Shown: positions 7,820 through 17,489, numbered from the stretch's first letter. The stretch: DNA of 54,029 nucleotides from Propionibacteriales bacterium (GCA_026392465.1 JAPLCA010000007.1:1-54029), one strand, 5' to 3'. Made by a program: numbers and translations. Notes: generated by a model not told the origin, from the letters alone.

Positions 7820-8283
7820 GCGAGGGCACCGTCGAGCAGCGGCTGGCCGACCTCGGCCTGACCCTGCCGGAGGTGGCGGCGCCCCTCGCGTCGTACGTGC
7901 CGGCGGTGCGCTCCGGCGCCCACGTGTTCACGGCGGGCCAGCTGCCGCTGTCCTCCGGCGAGCTCGTCGCGACCGGCAAGGTCGGGGGAGAGGTGTCCGC
8001 GGAAGAGGCCCAGGCCGCGGCCCGCCAGTGCGCGCTCAACGCCCTCGCTGCCGTCAAGTCCGTCGTCGGCTCGCTCGACGCCGTGCGTCGGGTCGTCAAG
8101 GTCACCGTCTTCGTGGCCAGCACCCCCGACTTCACGGGTCAGCCCGTCGTCGCGAACGGCGCCAGCGAGCTGCTGGGCGACGTCTTCGGCGACGCCGGTC
8201 GCCACGCCCGCAGCGCCGTGGGCGTTCCGGTGCTGCCGATCGATGCACCCGTCGAGGTCGAGCTCGTCGTCGAGGTCGACTGA
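7816..8283 (+). CDS. RidA/YjgF family protein (Rv3678c-like)
   Basis: The 155-residue protein shows the RidA fold pattern: an N-terminal HVFTAGQLPL strand region, a central helix AARQCALNALAAVKSVVGSLD, then VVKVTVFVAS and a C-terminal ARSAVGVPVLPIDAPVEVE. The Arg of ARSAVGV matches the arginine that binds the carboxylate in RidA enamine/imine deaminases. Such proteins clear reactive 2-aminoacrylate-type intermediates, though many subfamilies lack a proven substrate. GTG start is set by overlap with the preceding stop. It belongs to a four-gene run with DUF4177, NUDIX and MBL genes. Confidence 0.88.
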   Translation: MSEGTVEQRLADLGLTLPEVAAPLASYVPAVRSGAHVFTAGQLPLSSGELVATGKVGGEVSAEEAQAAARQCALNALAAVKSVVGSLDAVRRVVKVTVFVASTPDFTGQPVVANGASELLGDVFGDAGRHARSAVGVPVLPIDAPVEVELVVEVD

Positions 8284-8285
8284 CC

Positions 8286-9107
8286 GTGCGGGTGCCGATC
8301 CCGGACGTGTTCCGCGACCGCGTCGCCACCTGGGACGGCACCCCGGCGCCGACGCGCGCCGCGGCGACCATCGCCCTCGTGCGTCCAGGCGCGGGCGGGC
8401 CCGAGACCTACCTGCTGCGTCGTCAGCAGACGATGGCGTTCGCGCCGGGCATGTACGTCTTCCCCGGTGGTGGTCTGCAGGAGTCCGACCGCGAGGTGGT
8501 GGGCTGGGTCGGGCCGTCGTCGCGGGAGTGGGGCGAGCGGCTCGGCTGCGACCCCGACACCGCGCGCGCCCTCGTGGTCGCGGCGGTGCGCGAGACGTTC
8601 GAGGAGTCCGGGATCCTCTTCGCGGGTGCCGACGAGCACTCCGTCGTCGCCGACACCTCCTCGCCGGAGCTGCAGAAGGCCCGGCTCGACCTCGACGCAG
8701 GCGAGCTGAGCTTCGGCGACTTCCTCGGCTCTCGTGACCTGATGCTGCGCTCGGACCTCGTCGGCGCGTGGTCGCACTGGATCACGCCGGCGTTCGAGCC
8801 GCGCCGCTACGACACCCGCTTCTTCGTCGCCGCCGTGCCGCGGGGGCAGAGCGTCGGCACCTTGCCCGGTGAGGCCGATCGCGCGACGTGGGCGTCGATC
8901 GCGTCGGTGCTGGAGGCCGTCACGGCGGGCGAGGCGGCCATGCTGCCGCCCACATGGATCACCTGCCGCGAGCTGGCGCAGGCCGACCCGGCCACGCTGG
9001 TGGCCGACGCGCAGGCGCGCGTGGTCCGTCCGATCGAGCCGCAGCTCGTCCAGGTCGACGGCGAGTGGTTCCTGGACAACCCGATCGAGGAGGAGACCCA
9101 TGGGTGA
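8286..9107 (+). CDS. NUDIX hydrolase
   Basis: The 273-residue protein has FPGGG (59-63) and RETFEESGI (102-110), the two ends of a Nudix box separated by an insertion of about 30 residues. This resembles the long NUDT19/RNase-like group. Nudix enzymes cleave nucleoside diphosphate-linked compounds with a divalent metal; CoA derivatives would be a plausible substrate class given the insertion, but this is not shown. The GTG start lies 2 bases after the ridA stop, and the 3' end overlaps the MBL gene by 8 bases. Confidence 0.85.
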   Translation: MRVPIPDVFRDRVATWDGTPAPTRAAATIALVRPGAGGPETYLLRRQQTMAFAPGMYVFPGGGLQESDREVVGWVGPSSREWGERLGCDPDTARALVVAAVRETFEESGILFAGADEHSVVADTSSPELQKARLDLDAGELSFGDFLGSRDLMLRSDLVGAWSHWITPAFEPRRYDTRFFVAAVPRGQSVGTLPGEADRATWASIASVLEAVTAGEAAMLPPTWITCRELAQADPATLVADAQARVVRPIEPQLVQVDGEWFLDNPIEEETHG

Positions 9108-9870
9108 GCCGGTCGAGGTCACCGAGCGCGCCAGCGTGGTGCGCGCGGACAACCCGGGCATCATGACGCTCGAGGGGACGAACACCTGGATCCTGCGGGA
9201 GCCCGGAGCGCGCCGGTCGGTCGTGGTCGACCCCGGACCCGATGACCCTGCCCACCTCGACGCGGTGCTGGCCGCGGCGGGCGAGGTCGGGCTGGTGCTG
9301 TACACGCACCACCACGGCGACCACACCGACGCGTTCGACACCATGCGTGAGCGCACGGGAGCGCCGGCCCGGGCGGTGACCGACCGGTTCTGCGCCGACG
9401 CCATGCCGCTGGTCGACGGCGAGGAGCTCGACGTCGACGGCCTGCGCCTCGTGGTGCTGCTGACGCCGGGCCACACGCGCGACTCCGCCTGCCTGCGCCT
9501 GGTCGACGAGGCCACCGTCCTCACCGGCGACACCGTGCTCGGCCGCGGCACCACGGTCGTGGCCCACCCCGACGGCGCGCTGGGCCCCTACCTCGACTCC
9601 CTCGCGCAACTGCGTCAGCTCGTGGAGGAGGGCTGCGCCGACCGGATCCTGCCCGGCCACGGGCCGGTCGTCGACGACCCGGGCGCGGTGCTCGACCACT
9701 ACCTCGACCACCGCGAGGAGCGTCTCGACCAGGTGCGGGCCGCGGTCGCGGCCGGCCACGACACTCCGCGTGCCGTCGTCGAGCACGTCTACGCCGACGT
9801 CGACCCGGTCCTCTGGGACGCCGCCGAGCTCAGCGTCCGCGCCCAGCTGGAGTACCTCCAGCAGTCCTAG
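9100..9870 (+). CDS. MBL-fold metallo-hydrolase (LACTB2/Rv3677c-like)
   Basis: The 256-residue protein has the zinc-binding HHHGDH (70-75), PGHTRDS histidine (125), GDTVLG aspartate (144) and PGHGP histidine (187) of metallo-beta-lactamase-fold hydrolases. A C-terminal helical domain with HREERLDQVRAAV resembles LACTB2-type proteins, some of which are ribonucleases. The start overlaps the NUDIX gene by 8 bp. It corresponds to Rv3677c by position and length. Substrate unknown. Confidence 0.88.
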   Translation: MGEPVEVTERASVVRADNPGIMTLEGTNTWILREPGARRSVVVDPGPDDPAHLDAVLAAAGEVGLVLYTHHHGDHTDAFDTMRERTGAPARAVTDRFCADAMPLVDGEELDVDGLRLVVLLTPGHTRDSACLRLVDEATVLTGDTVLGRGTTVVAHPDGALGPYLDSLAQLRQLVEEGCADRILPGHGPVVDDPGAVLDHYLDHREERLDQVRAAVAAGHDTPRAVVEHVYADVDPVLWDAAELSVRAQLEYLQQS

Positions 9871-9880
9871 TCCCTGCGTC

Positions 9881-9932
9881 TCGGACACTTCCGGGGCGCC
9901 CGACGCGCTTCCAGTGCCCCGCAACTGTCCAA
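9881..9932 (-). repeat. Two-block intergenic repeat, copy 1
   Basis: Read on the minus strand, TTGGACAGTTGCGGGG is followed after 21 bases by CCCGGAAGTGTCCGA. A second copy with nearly identical blocks and 20-base spacing lies at 29782-29832 on the plus strand. Both lie shortly after a stop codon in an intergenic gap. Confidence 0.7.
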
Positions 9933-9975
9933 AAATCCGTGGGCGGAGCGGCGCGTCGGGTGCGAGGGTGACGTC

Positions 9976-10338
9976 GTGGACGAGCCGATGGAGATCCGAG
10001 TCATGTGGGACTACGGCGCGGGCGAGTGCCTCTGGGGCGACGAAGGCGGGACCGACGGGGAGGAGTTCGGCCTGAGCGACGGCCTGCGCCGCGACCTCCG
10101 GGCCTTCGGGGACCGGTGCGAGGCCAACGTCCCGCCCCAGGTGTACGACGACCGCTGGACCGGCGTCTTCCTCATGCAGACGTGGGTGCGCTGGAAGTAC
10201 GCCATCTCCGACCTGCGGACGGGGGCCGCCCGGCAGCGACGGCGCGACTTCGAGGAGCTCCGTCGCGTCGGCGAGGACCTCGCCCGGCGTGTGCAGGAAG
10301 AGGTCGGTCCGGCGTACGTCGTCCGGTACCAGCACTGA
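9976..10338 (+). CDS. Hypothetical protein, 120 residues
   Basis: An acidic N-terminal half (MWDYGAGECLWGDEGG) is followed by a helical, charged C-terminal half (RRRDFEELRRVGEDLARRVQEE). I recognise no family. The region MWDYGAGxxLW resembles short actinobacterial proteins that carry no known function. The GTG at 976 fits the frame; an ATG four codons later is an alternative. It stands alone between the repeat after the MBL gene and an inverted-repeat region. Codon use is consistent with real coding. Confidence 0.65.
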   Translation: MDEPMEIRVMWDYGAGECLWGDEGGTDGEEFGLSDGLRRDLRAFGDRCEANVPPQVYDDRWTGVFLMQTWVRWKYAISDLRTGAARQRRRDFEELRRVGEDLARRVQEEVGPAYVVRYQH

Positions 10339-10369
10339 TCTGCGGCACTCGACCGTCTGGAGGAAGGGT

Positions 10370-10496
10370 GGGCGGTAGGTGAGTCGCGGCTCATGAAGGC
10401 GAACGGTAGGAGGGTGGCGGATCAGGGACGGAACGACGCAGGTCACCTACCGCCCGCACCGTCGACCCGCGCGGTACCGCGGCTCACCTACCGCCC
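10370..10496. repeat. Imperfect long-range inverted repeat with an extra inner copy
   Basis: GGGCGGTAGGTGAGTCGCGG (10370-10389) matches the reverse complement of 10477-10496 at 19 of 20 positions, across a gap of 87 bases. A third 12-bp core, CACCTACCGCCC, lies at 10444-10455 in the same orientation as the right arm. This fills most of the gap between the hypothetical gene and typA. The remainder shows nothing obvious. Confidence 0.7.
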
Positions 10497-10533
10497 CGAC
10501 ACCCCGACCCGTCGTCGTGCCGCCCACTGACGC

Positions 10534-10569
10534 CGACGGGGCGCCTCCCGGGTGGGAGACGCCCCGTCG
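10534..10569 (-). terminator. typA terminator hairpin
   Basis: CGACGGGGCG (10534-10543) pairs with CGCCCCGTCG (10560-10569), with further pairing CTCCC/GGGAG inside. It lies 15 bases after the typA stop on the minus strand. Confidence 0.8.
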
Positions 10570-10584
10570 GGCGGGTGCGGCTGG

Positions 10585-12456
10585 TCAGCGGCGCGACTTC
10601 GCGGCGCGGGCGCGCTCGGAGACGTTGAGGATGACCTTGCGGATGCGCACGTGTGAGGGGGTCACCTCGACGCACTCGTCCTCGCGGCAGAACTCCAGGC
10701 ACTGCTCGAGCGACAGCTTCTTCGGGGGGATGACCTTCTCGAAGTTGTCCGACGTCGCCGAGCGGATGTTGGTCTGCTTCTTCTCCTTGGTGATGTTGAC
10801 GTCCATGTCGTCGTCACGGGAGTTCTCGCCGACGATCATGCCCTCGTAGACCTCGGTCGCAGGCTCGACGAACAGCACGCCGCGCTCCTGCAGGTTGGTC
10901 ATCGCGAACGACGTGACGGCGCCGGCACGGTCGGCGACCAGCGAGCCCGACGGGCGGGTCGAGATGTCGCCGAACCACGGCTCGTAGCCCTCGGAGATGT
11001 GGTGGGCGATGCCCGTGCCGCGGGTGTCGGTCAGGAACTCGGTGCGGAAGCCGATCAGGCCGCGAGCCGGCACCAGGAACTCCATCCGGACCCAGCCGGT
11101 GCCGTGGTTGATCATCTGCTCCATGCGACCCTTGCGGACCGCGAGCAGCTGCGTGATGGTGCCGAGGTACTCCTCGGGCGCGTCGATGGTCAGGCGCTCG
11201 ACCGGCTCGTGCAGTTTGCCGTCGATCTCCTTCGTGACCACCTGCGGCTTGCCGACCGTGAGCTCGTAGCCCTCACGACGCATCTGCTCGACGAGGATCG
11301 CCAGGGCCAGCTCGCCGCGACCCTGCACCTCCCACGCGTCGGGGCGGTCGGTCGGGAGCACCCGGATCGACACGTTGCCGATGAGCTCGGAGTCGAGACG
11401 GTCCTTCACGAGACGGGCGGTGACCTTCGTGCCCTTCTCGCGGCCGGCGAGCGGCGACGTGTTCGTGCCGATCGTCATCGAGATGGCCGGCTCGTCGACG
11501 TGGATGAGCGGCAGGGCGACCGGGTTCTCCGGGTCGGCCAGCGTCTCGCCGATGTTGATCTCCGAGATGCCCGCGATCGCGACGATGTCGCCGGGGCCCG
11601 CCGACTCGCCGGGCTTGCGCTCGAGCGCCTCGGTGACGAGCAGCTCGGTGATCTTGACCCGCTCGGTCGAGCCGTCGCGCTTCATCCACGCGACCTGCTG
11701 ACCCTTCTTGAGCGTGCCCTCCTTGACGCGCACGAGCGCCAGGCGGCCGAGGAAGGGCGAGGAGTCGAGGTTGGTGACGTGCGCCTGCAGCGGCGCGCCC
11801 TCGGTGTACTCGGGGGCCGGCACCGCGTCCAGGATCGTCTGGAACAGCGGGACGAGGTTGTCGTTGTCGGGCAGGCCGCCGTCGGCGGGCTGCTCGAGCG
11901 AGGCGCGACCGGCCTTCGCCGACGCGTACACGACGGGGAAGTCGAGCGCGTCGTCGCCGGCGTCGTCGGGCAGGAGGTCGAGGAACAGGTCGTAGGTCTC
12001 GTCGACGACCTCGGCGATGCGCGAGTCGGGACGGTCGACCTTGTTGACGACCAGGATCACCGGCATCTTCGCGGCGAGGGCCTTGCGGAGCACGAAGCGG
12101 GTCTGGGGCAGCGGCCCCTCCGACGCGTCGACGAGCAGCACCACGGCGTCGACCATCGACAGGCCGCGCTCGACCTCGCCACCGAAGTCGGCGTGGCCGG
12201 GGGTGTCGATGATGTTGATGGTGACGCCGCCCTCGGGGGCGCCGGGGCCCTCGTAGCGGACGGCGGTGTTCTTCGCGAGGATGGTGATGCCCTTCTCGCG
12301 CTCGAGGTCACCGGAGTCCATGACTCGGTCGGTGACCTCCTGGTGCTCGGCGTAGGCACCCTGCTGCTGGAGCATGGCGTCGACCAGGGTGGTCTTGCCG
12401 TGGTCGACGTGGGCGACGATCGCGACGTTGCGCAGATCGTGACGGCGGCTGGACAT
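10585..12456 (-). CDS. typA: Translational GTPase TypA/BipA
   Basis: The 623-residue protein is a ribosome-associated GTPase involved in stress and cold adaptation and in large-subunit assembly. G motifs are clear: AHVDHGKTT at the N-terminus, DTPGHADF and NKVDRPD. EF-G-like domains follow, then the TypA-specific C-terminal domain with the VEPATEVYEGMIVGEN segment. Length is normal for the family. The start (MSSRRHD) at 12456 has an AGGAA about 7 bases upstream; the longer open frame upstream is not protein-like. It is a monocistronic unit, divergent from the marR gene. Confidence 0.95.
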   Translation of the reverse strand: MSSRRHDLRNVAIVAHVDHGKTTLVDAMLQQQGAYAEHQEVTDRVMDSGDLEREKGITILAKNTAVRYEGPGAPEGGVTINIIDTPGHADFGGEVERGLSMVDAVVLLVDASEGPLPQTRFVLRKALAAKMPVILVVNKVDRPDSRIAEVVDETYDLFLDLLPDDAGDDALDFPVVYASAKAGRASLEQPADGGLPDNDNLVPLFQTILDAVPAPEYTEGAPLQAHVTNLDSSPFLGRLALVRVKEGTLKKGQQVAWMKRDGSTERVKITELLVTEALERKPGESAGPGDIVAIAGISEINIGETLADPENPVALPLIHVDEPAISMTIGTNTSPLAGREKGTKVTARLVKDRLDSELIGNVSIRVLPTDRPDAWEVQGRGELALAILVEQMRREGYELTVGKPQVVTKEIDGKLHEPVERLTIDAPEEYLGTITQLLAVRKGRMEQMINHGTGWVRMEFLVPARGLIGFRTEFLTDTRGTGIAHHISEGYEPWFGDISTRPSGSLVADRAGAVTSFAMTNLQERGVLFVEPATEVYEGMIVGENSRDDDMDVNITKEKKQTNIRSATSDNFEKVIPPKKLSLEQCLEFCREDECVEVTPSHVRIRKVILNVSERARAAKSRR

Positions 12457-12487
12457 GCAGGAAGTTCCTCGCGCTGGATGAGTGGGA

Positions 12488-12504
12488 GCGCTCGGACCGA
12501 GCGC
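12488..12504. promoter_or_regulatory. Inverted repeat upstream of typA
   Basis: GCGCTCGG-A-CCGAGCGC is a 17-bp palindrome 32 bases upstream of the typA start. It could be a regulator site or part of a structured leader. The rest of the 12457-12655 divergent region holds small A/T-richer stretches near the marR start (TTGCTGCAA at 12619-12627) that could be promoter or MarR operator. Confidence 0.35.
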
Positions 12505-12655
12505 GTCGACGGGCCTGGCACGGAGTGCGGCCTCGAGAAGTCTAGTCGCCCCGTGGGTGTGCTCCTGCCACCAGCGTTGAGGTAGCGTCCAGAAATAGAT
12601 GCACGTCACAATCATCGCGTTGCTGCAATGGTTGCGTCTGCGTTAGCATCGTGCG

Positions 12656-13111
12656 GTGACCACCGACAGGAACGACGTGTACGAGCGGCTCGAGCTGTTC
12701 GTCCAGCGCCTCATGAGCTGCGTGCACGCGGAGGGGCTCGACCAGCTGGTCGAGCTCGACCTGTCGATGACGCAGGCCCGCGCCATGTTCACCGTGGCGC
12801 TCGCCGACCGACCTCTCGCGATCAACGAGATCGCGACGTCGATCGGCCTCTCGGTCGCGGCCGCCGGTCGCACCGTCGACCAGCTCGTGAAGCTCGGCAC
12901 GCTCGAGCGGCACGAGAGCCCCGACGACCGTCGCGTGAAGCTCGTCGGCCTCACGAAGCGCGGCTTTGATGCCGTCGACCAGCAGCTGGAGCACAAGCGC
13001 CGCGCCCTGCGGGTCGTCGCCGAACGGCTCCACCCCGACCACGCCGAGGACCTGCACCGGGTCCTCGGCCAGATCCTCGAGAGCGATGCTCTGCGAGCGG
13101 CAGAGAAGTAA
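12656..13111 (+). CDS. MarR-family transcriptional regulator
   Basis: The 151-residue protein has a MarR winged helix: LAINEIATSIGLSVAAAGRTVDQLVKLGTLERHESPDDRRVKLVGLTKRG-like layout, with recognition helix near residues 60-75 and the DDRR wing near 88-92. Such proteins usually repress a neighbouring efflux or catabolic gene and release DNA on binding a phenolic or drug ligand. An MFS drug exporter begins 8 bases after its stop, so the two form an operon and MarR is its probable regulator. GTG start at 12656. Confidence 0.88.
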   Translation: MTTDRNDVYERLELFVQRLMSCVHAEGLDQLVELDLSMTQARAMFTVALADRPLAINEIATSIGLSVAAAGRTVDQLVKLGTLERHESPDDRRVKLVGLTKRGFDAVDQQLEHKRRALRVVAERLHPDHAEDLHRVLGQILESDALRAAEK

Positions 13112-13119
13112 GGAACCCC

Positions 13120-14709
13120 ATGTCTGAAACGACCACCAGCGCCGGTGGCGCGACGTCGTCGGTCCCCGACGACGACCGCATCACCCCCGACATCCTGAAG
13201 GTGGCCGGCGTCGTCGTGCTCGGCGCCATCATGTCGATCCTCGACATCACCGTCGTCAACGTCGCCCTGCCGACGTTCCAGAAGGCCTTCGACGTCACCG
13301 AGCTCTCCACGGTCGCGTGGTCGGTCACCGGCTACACCCTGGCGCTCGCGGCCGTCATCCCGCTCACCGGCTGGGCAGCCGACCGCTTCGGCACCAAGCG
13401 TCTGTACATGACCGCGATCGCGCTGTTCACGATCGGCTCCGTCCTTTGCGCCTCCGCCTGGAGCATCGAGTCGCTCGTCGCGTTCCGCGTGCTCCAGGGT
13501 CTCGGCGGCGGCATGCTCATGCCGCTCGGCATGACGATCATGACCAAGGCGGCGGGCCCGCACCGCATGGGCCGCCTCATGGCGATCCTCGGCATCCCGA
13601 TGCTGCTCGGCCCGATCATGGGCCCGATCCTCGGCGGCTGGCTCATCGAGATCGCCTCGTGGCACTGGATCTTCCTCATCAACCTGCCGCTCGGCATCGC
13701 CGCGTTCGTCTACGCGCTGATGATCCTCCCGAAGGACAACGCCGAGCCCAGCGAGTCGTTCGACGTCGTCGGCATGCTGCTCATGTCGCCCGGCCTCGCA
13801 CTGTTCCTCTTCGGTGTCTCCTCGATCCCGGAGACGGGCACCGTGGAGTCGACCCGCGTGCTGCTGCCCTCGATCGCGGGTGCGCTGCTCATCATCGGCT
13901 TCGTGTTCTGGGCCTTCAAGCCGAAGCACCCGCTGCTCGACCTGCGCCTGTTCAAGGACCGGAACCTGGCCGTCGCGACGATCACGATGTTCCTGTTCGT
14001 CGGCGCGTTCTTCGGTGCCCTGCTCCTCGTCCCCACCTACTTCCAGCAGGTGCGCGGCGAGAGCGTCCTCAAGGCGGGCCTGCTCGTCGCCCCGCAGGGC
14101 ATCGGCGCCATGCTCACCATGCCGATCGCGGGCACGCTCGTGGACCGCATGCCCGTCGGGCGCATCGTGCCGTTCGGCTTCGTCGGCATCATCGTCGGTG
14201 TGACCGGTCTGGCGTTCAGCACCGACCCGAGCACGCCGGTGTGGCACATCATGGCCTGGCTGTTCATCATGGGCCTCGGCATGGGCGGCACGATGATGCC
14301 GATCTTCACGTCGGCGCTCAAGACGCTCAAGGCCCACGACGTGGCCCGTGGCTCCACGCTGATCAACGTGGTGCAGCAGGTCGCCAGCTCCATCGGCGTC
14401 GCGATCATGACGGTGCTGCTCACCAACGGCATCAAGAACTCGGCCGCCGCCAGTGCGGCCCAGGAGATCGGCACGGCCCAGGCCGCAGGCCAGCAGCCGC
14501 CGGCGGATGCTGCCGAGACCGCCCAGCGGCTCGGCGACAGCTTCCTGCCGACCGTCCTGCAGGACACCGCTGACGCGTTCCACCACACCTACCTGGTGGC
14601 GCTCGCACTCATCGTCGTCGCCCTGGTCCCCGTGGCGTTCATGCCGCGCAAGCGCGAGGCGTCGCACCTGCTCGACGACGAGGGTCGCGCGCCCGTCGTC
14701 GTGCACTGA
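13120..14709 (+). CDS. DHA2-family MFS transporter (EmrB/QacA type drug efflux)
   Basis: The 529-residue protein has about 14 hydrophobic helices. The signature LDITVVNVALPTFQ (motif D1) lies near residue 40, and GWAADRFGTKRLY (motif A) lies near 85. This architecture is that of proton-driven multidrug exporters of the DHA2 branch in the cytoplasmic membrane. An AAGGA precedes the ATG. It is co-transcribed with the MarR gene and closed by a strong hairpin after the stop. The actual substrate cannot be read from sequence. Confidence 0.92.
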   Translation: MSETTTSAGGATSSVPDDDRITPDILKVAGVVVLGAIMSILDITVVNVALPTFQKAFDVTELSTVAWSVTGYTLALAAVIPLTGWAADRFGTKRLYMTAIALFTIGSVLCASAWSIESLVAFRVLQGLGGGMLMPLGMTIMTKAAGPHRMGRLMAILGIPMLLGPIMGPILGGWLIEIASWHWIFLINLPLGIAAFVYALMILPKDNAEPSESFDVVGMLLMSPGLALFLFGVSSIPETGTVESTRVLLPSIAGALLIIGFVFWAFKPKHPLLDLRLFKDRNLAVATITMFLFVGAFFGALLLVPTYFQQVRGESVLKAGLLVAPQGIGAMLTMPIAGTLVDRMPVGRIVPFGFVGIIVGVTGLAFSTDPSTPVWHIMAWLFIMGLGMGGTMMPIFTSALKTLKAHDVARGSTLINVVQQVASSIGVAIMTVLLTNGIKNSAAASAAQEIGTAQAAGQQPPADAAETAQRLGDSFLPTVLQDTADAFHHTYLVALALIVVALVPVAFMPRKREASHLLDDEGRAPVVVH

Positions 14710-14722
14710 CACCCGCTCGACG

Positions 14723-14758
14723 ACGAGGGCCCCGCACCGACTGGTGCGGGGCCCTCGT
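14723..14758. terminator. Strong terminator between MFS and SDR genes
   Basis: A 16-bp perfect stem (ACGAGGGCCCCGCACC at 14723-14738 with its complement at 14743-14758) closes a 4-nt GACT loop between two convergent genes. Confidence 0.85.
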
Positions 14759-14787
14759 GCGTCCTCTCCCGCTGCGGGGCGGCGAGG

Positions 14788-15552
14788 TCAGGAGGTGCGG
14801 TGCACCTTGTGCTGGGAGGCCTGCGCGATCGGCTTGACGACCACGAGGTCGACGTTGACGTGCTGGGGCCGGGTGGCCACCCAGGCGACCACGTCGGCGA
14901 CGTCGTCGGCCGTGAGGGGCTCGTCGACGCCCCGGTACACGGCGTCGGCGCGGTCGGCGTCGCCGTCGAAGCGGGTGAGCGCGAACTCCTCCGTGCGCAC
15001 CATGCCGGGCGCGACCTCGCACACCCGCACCGGACGCCCGAGCAGCTCCAGACGCAGCGTCTCCGTCATCACGGCCACGCCGTGCTTGGCAGCCGTGTAC
15101 CCACCGCCGCCCTCGTAGGCGATGCGGCCGGCCGTCGACCCGATGTTGAGCACTGTGCCGGCCCCGCTCGCCTCGAGCGCCGGCAGCAGCGCGCGGGTGA
15201 CCTGCAGCGTGCCGATGACGTTCGTCTCGTACATGGCGCGCCAGTCGTCAGGGTCGGCCGACTCGACGGGATCGAGACCGATCGCGCCTCCGGCGTTGTT
15301 CACCAGCAGGCTCACGGCCGGTCCCGCCGCCTCGGCGAGCGCGGCCACCTGGTCGGCGTCGGTGACGTCGCACGGCACGGCGACGCCGTCGATCTCGGCG
15401 GCCAGCGCCTCGATCCGCTCGACCCGGCGCGCGGCGCACACCACGCGGTAGCCGGCGCGCGCGAGGTGACGGGCCGACGCGGCCCCGATGCCGCTGCTGG
15501 CACCCGTGACGACGGCGACGGGACGGACGGTGCTCGTGCTCGACTCGACCAT
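14788..15552 (-). CDS. Short-chain dehydrogenase/reductase
   Basis: The 254-residue protein is a classical SDR using NAD(P). It has TGASSGIG (cofactor loop, about 16-23), NNAGG (about 86), the catalytic Ser in NIGSTAG and YTAAK (Tyr and Lys). An Arg at positions following the second strand (CAARRVER) hints at NADP preference. This resembles the YdfG/serine 3-dehydrogenase-like group, but substrate cannot be assigned. It is divergent from mshA with a 95-bp gap. Confidence 0.88.
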   Translation of the reverse strand: MVESSTSTVRPVAVVTGASSGIGAASARHLARAGYRVVCAARRVERIEALAAEIDGVAVPCDVTDADQVAALAEAAGPAVSLLVNNAGGAIGLDPVESADPDDWRAMYETNVIGTLQVTRALLPALEASGAGTVLNIGSTAGRIAYEGGGGYTAAKHGVAVMTETLRLELLGRPVRVCEVAPGMVRTEEFALTRFDGDADRADAVYRGVDEPLTADDVADVVAWVATRPQHVNVDLVVVKPIAQASQHKVHRTS

Positions 15553-15647
15553 GCGCCCATCGTCCCACCCGCTCGGACGCGCGGCGCGGCACCCGTCGGC
15601 GGAGGGGGAGCGCTGCGCCGCTGGGCGGGCCGGGCCAAGATGGTGCG

Positions 15648-16919
15648 GTGACCTCCTTCCCGCTGCCGCGCCGCGTGGCCATGCTCTCGGCGCACACGTC
15701 GCCCCTGGAGCAGCCCGGCAGCGGCGACGCGGGTGGGATGAACGTGTACGTGCTCGAGCTCTCGCGACGGCTCGCGGCCCGCGGCGTCGAGGTCGAGGTG
15801 TTCACGCGGGCCACGTCGCGGCACCTCCCGCCCGCGGTCGAGGCGTCGCCCGGTGTCGTCGTGCGCCACGTGACCGCCGGTCCGTTCGAGGGCCTCACCA
15901 AGGACGACCTGCCCAGCCAGCTCTGCGGGTTCGTGCGCGACGTGCTGCGCGCCGAGGTCGAGCAGGGCCCCCACCACTTCGACCTCGTGCACAGCCACTA
16001 CTGGCTGTCCGGGCAGGTCGGCACCGTCGCAGCCGAGCGGTGGGCGGTCCCGCTCGTGCACACCATGCACACGATGGCCAAGGTCAAGAACGCCCACCTC
16101 GCCGAGGGCGACCGCGCCGAGCCGATCGGCCGCGTCGTCGGCGAGGAGGAGATCGTCCGCCTCGCCGACCGTCTCGTCGCGAACACCGAGGAGGAGCGCC
16201 GCGAGCTGCTCGACCTCTACGCGGCCGACCCCGCCCGGGTCGACGTGGTGCACCCCGGCGTCGACCTCGAACGCTTCCGTCCGGGCAGCCGCGACGAGGC
16301 CCGCGCGGCCCTCGGCCTGCGCCCCGACGCGGCCGTGCTGCTGTTCGCCGGCCGCATCCAGCCGTTGAAGGCGCCCGACGTGGTGCTGAGGGCCGCGGCG
16401 GACCTCCTCCTCCGCGACCCCGCCCTGCGCGACCGGCTGCAGGTCGTGGTGGTCGGCGGAGCGTCCGGCAGCGGCCTCGACCGGCCCACGTCGCTCGTCG
16501 ACCTGGCCGCCGAGCTCGGGATCGCCGACGTCGTCCGGCTCGAGCCGGCGGTGACCCAGGACGTGCTGGCCTCCTGGTACGCGGCGGCTGACGTCGTGTG
16601 CGTGCCGTCGCACAACGAGTCGTTCGGGCTCGTCGCCATCGAGGCGCAGGCCTGCGGGACGCCCGTCGTCGCAGCCCGCGTCGGCGGCCTCTCCACGGCC
16701 GTCGCCGACGGCGTCAGCGGCGTCCTCGTCGACGGGCACGACCCGCACGACTACGCCGACGCCCTGCACCCGCTGCTGACCGACCGCGCGCTGCGCGACG
16801 ACCTGGGCGCGAAGGCCGTCGCTCACGCGTCCGGCTTCGGCTGGGACGCCACGGTCGACCGGGTGCTCGAGGTGTACGCGCGCGCCACCGCGGCCCGCGC
16901 CGGACGGAAGGACGGGTGA
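15648..16919 (+). CDS. mshA: D-inositol-3-phosphate glycosyltransferase, mycothiol biosynthesis
   Basis: MshA joins UDP-GlcNAc to 1L-myo-inositol-1-phosphate, the first step of mycothiol synthesis. The 423-residue GT4 glycosyltransferase has the MshA-like N-terminus [20 protein letters not shown]. It also has SHYWLSG, a phosphate-binding [12 protein letters not shown] and the C-terminal [17 protein letters not shown] sugar-nucleotide motif. Start is GTG at 15648. The following YbjN-like gene starts 7 bases after the stop; the same pair (Rv0486-Rv0487) precedes gpm1 in M. tuberculosis. It implies the host makes mycothiol. Confidence 0.93.
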   Translation: MTSFPLPRRVAMLSAHTSPLEQPGSGDAGGMNVYVLELSRRLAARGVEVEVFTRATSRHLPPAVEASPGVVVRHVTAGPFEGLTKDDLPSQLCGFVRDVLRAEVEQGPHHFDLVHSHYWLSGQVGTVAAERWAVPLVHTMHTMAKVKNAHLAEGDRAEPIGRVVGEEEIVRLADRLVANTEEERRELLDLYAADPARVDVVHPGVDLERFRPGSRDEARAALGLRPDAAVLLFAGRIQPLKAPDVVLRAAADLLLRDPALRDRLQVVVVGGASGSGLDRPTSLVDLAAELGIADVVRLEPAVTQDVLASWYAAADVVCVPSHNESFGLVAIEAQACGTPVVAARVGGLSTAVADGVSGVLVDGHDPHDYADALHPLLTDRALRDDLGAKAVAHASGFGWDATVDRVLEVYARATAARAGRKDG

Positions 16920-16925
16920 GCGAGC

Positions 16926-17435
16926 GTGAGTGACGACCTGACGACCGACCAGCGGCAGGCGCTCGAGGTGATCCTCGACGCCGTCGCGCAGGCCGGCCTC
17001 GACCACGTGCGCCACGGGCTCACCGTCGTCGAGGTCGACCTGCCGGGCGAGCGGAAGCTCAAGACCACCACGCGGCTGGAGGTCAACCGGCACTCCCTCG
17101 GCGTGCACGCCTTCGTCGCCCGCAACCCCGACGAGAACCACGAGGGCGTCTACCGCTGGCTGCTCGAGCGCAACCTCAAGCTCTACGGCGTCGCCTTCGC
17201 CATCGACTCCGCCGGCGACATCTACCTCGACGGCCGCCTCCCCCTCGCCTCCGTCACCCACGAGGAGATCGACCGGCTGCTCGGGTCGGTGCTCGCCGCC
17301 TCCGACGACTCCTTCAACACCATCCTCGAGCTCGGCTTCGCCTCCTCGATCCGCAAGGAGTGGGAGTGGCGCGAGGCGCGGGGCGAGTCCACCGCGAACC
17401 TCGCCGCCTTCGCGCACCTGCGGCCGAAGGGCTGA
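16926..17435 (+). CDS. YbjN-domain protein (Rv0487-like)
   Basis: The 169-residue protein resembles the YbjN/type III secretion chaperone-like fold. Recognisable pieces are KLKTTTRLEVNRHSL, a long helix NPDENHEGVYRWLLERN, and GDIYLDGRLPL followed by the acidic segment VTHEEIDRLLGSVL. No catalytic motif is visible and its role is unknown. It is co-transcribed with mshA (6-base gap), GTG start. A hairpin follows 55 bases after its stop. Confidence 0.82.
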   Translation: MSDDLTTDQRQALEVILDAVAQAGLDHVRHGLTVVEVDLPGERKLKTTTRLEVNRHSLGVHAFVARNPDENHEGVYRWLLERNLKLYGVAFAIDSAGDIYLDGRLPLASVTHEEIDRLLGSVLAASDDSFNTILELGFASSIRKEWEWREARGESTANLAAFAHLRPKG

Positions 17436-17489
17436 GAGCTGGGGGCTGGGTCGGCGTGACCTTGCTGCTGCGCTGGCCGCACGGATCTG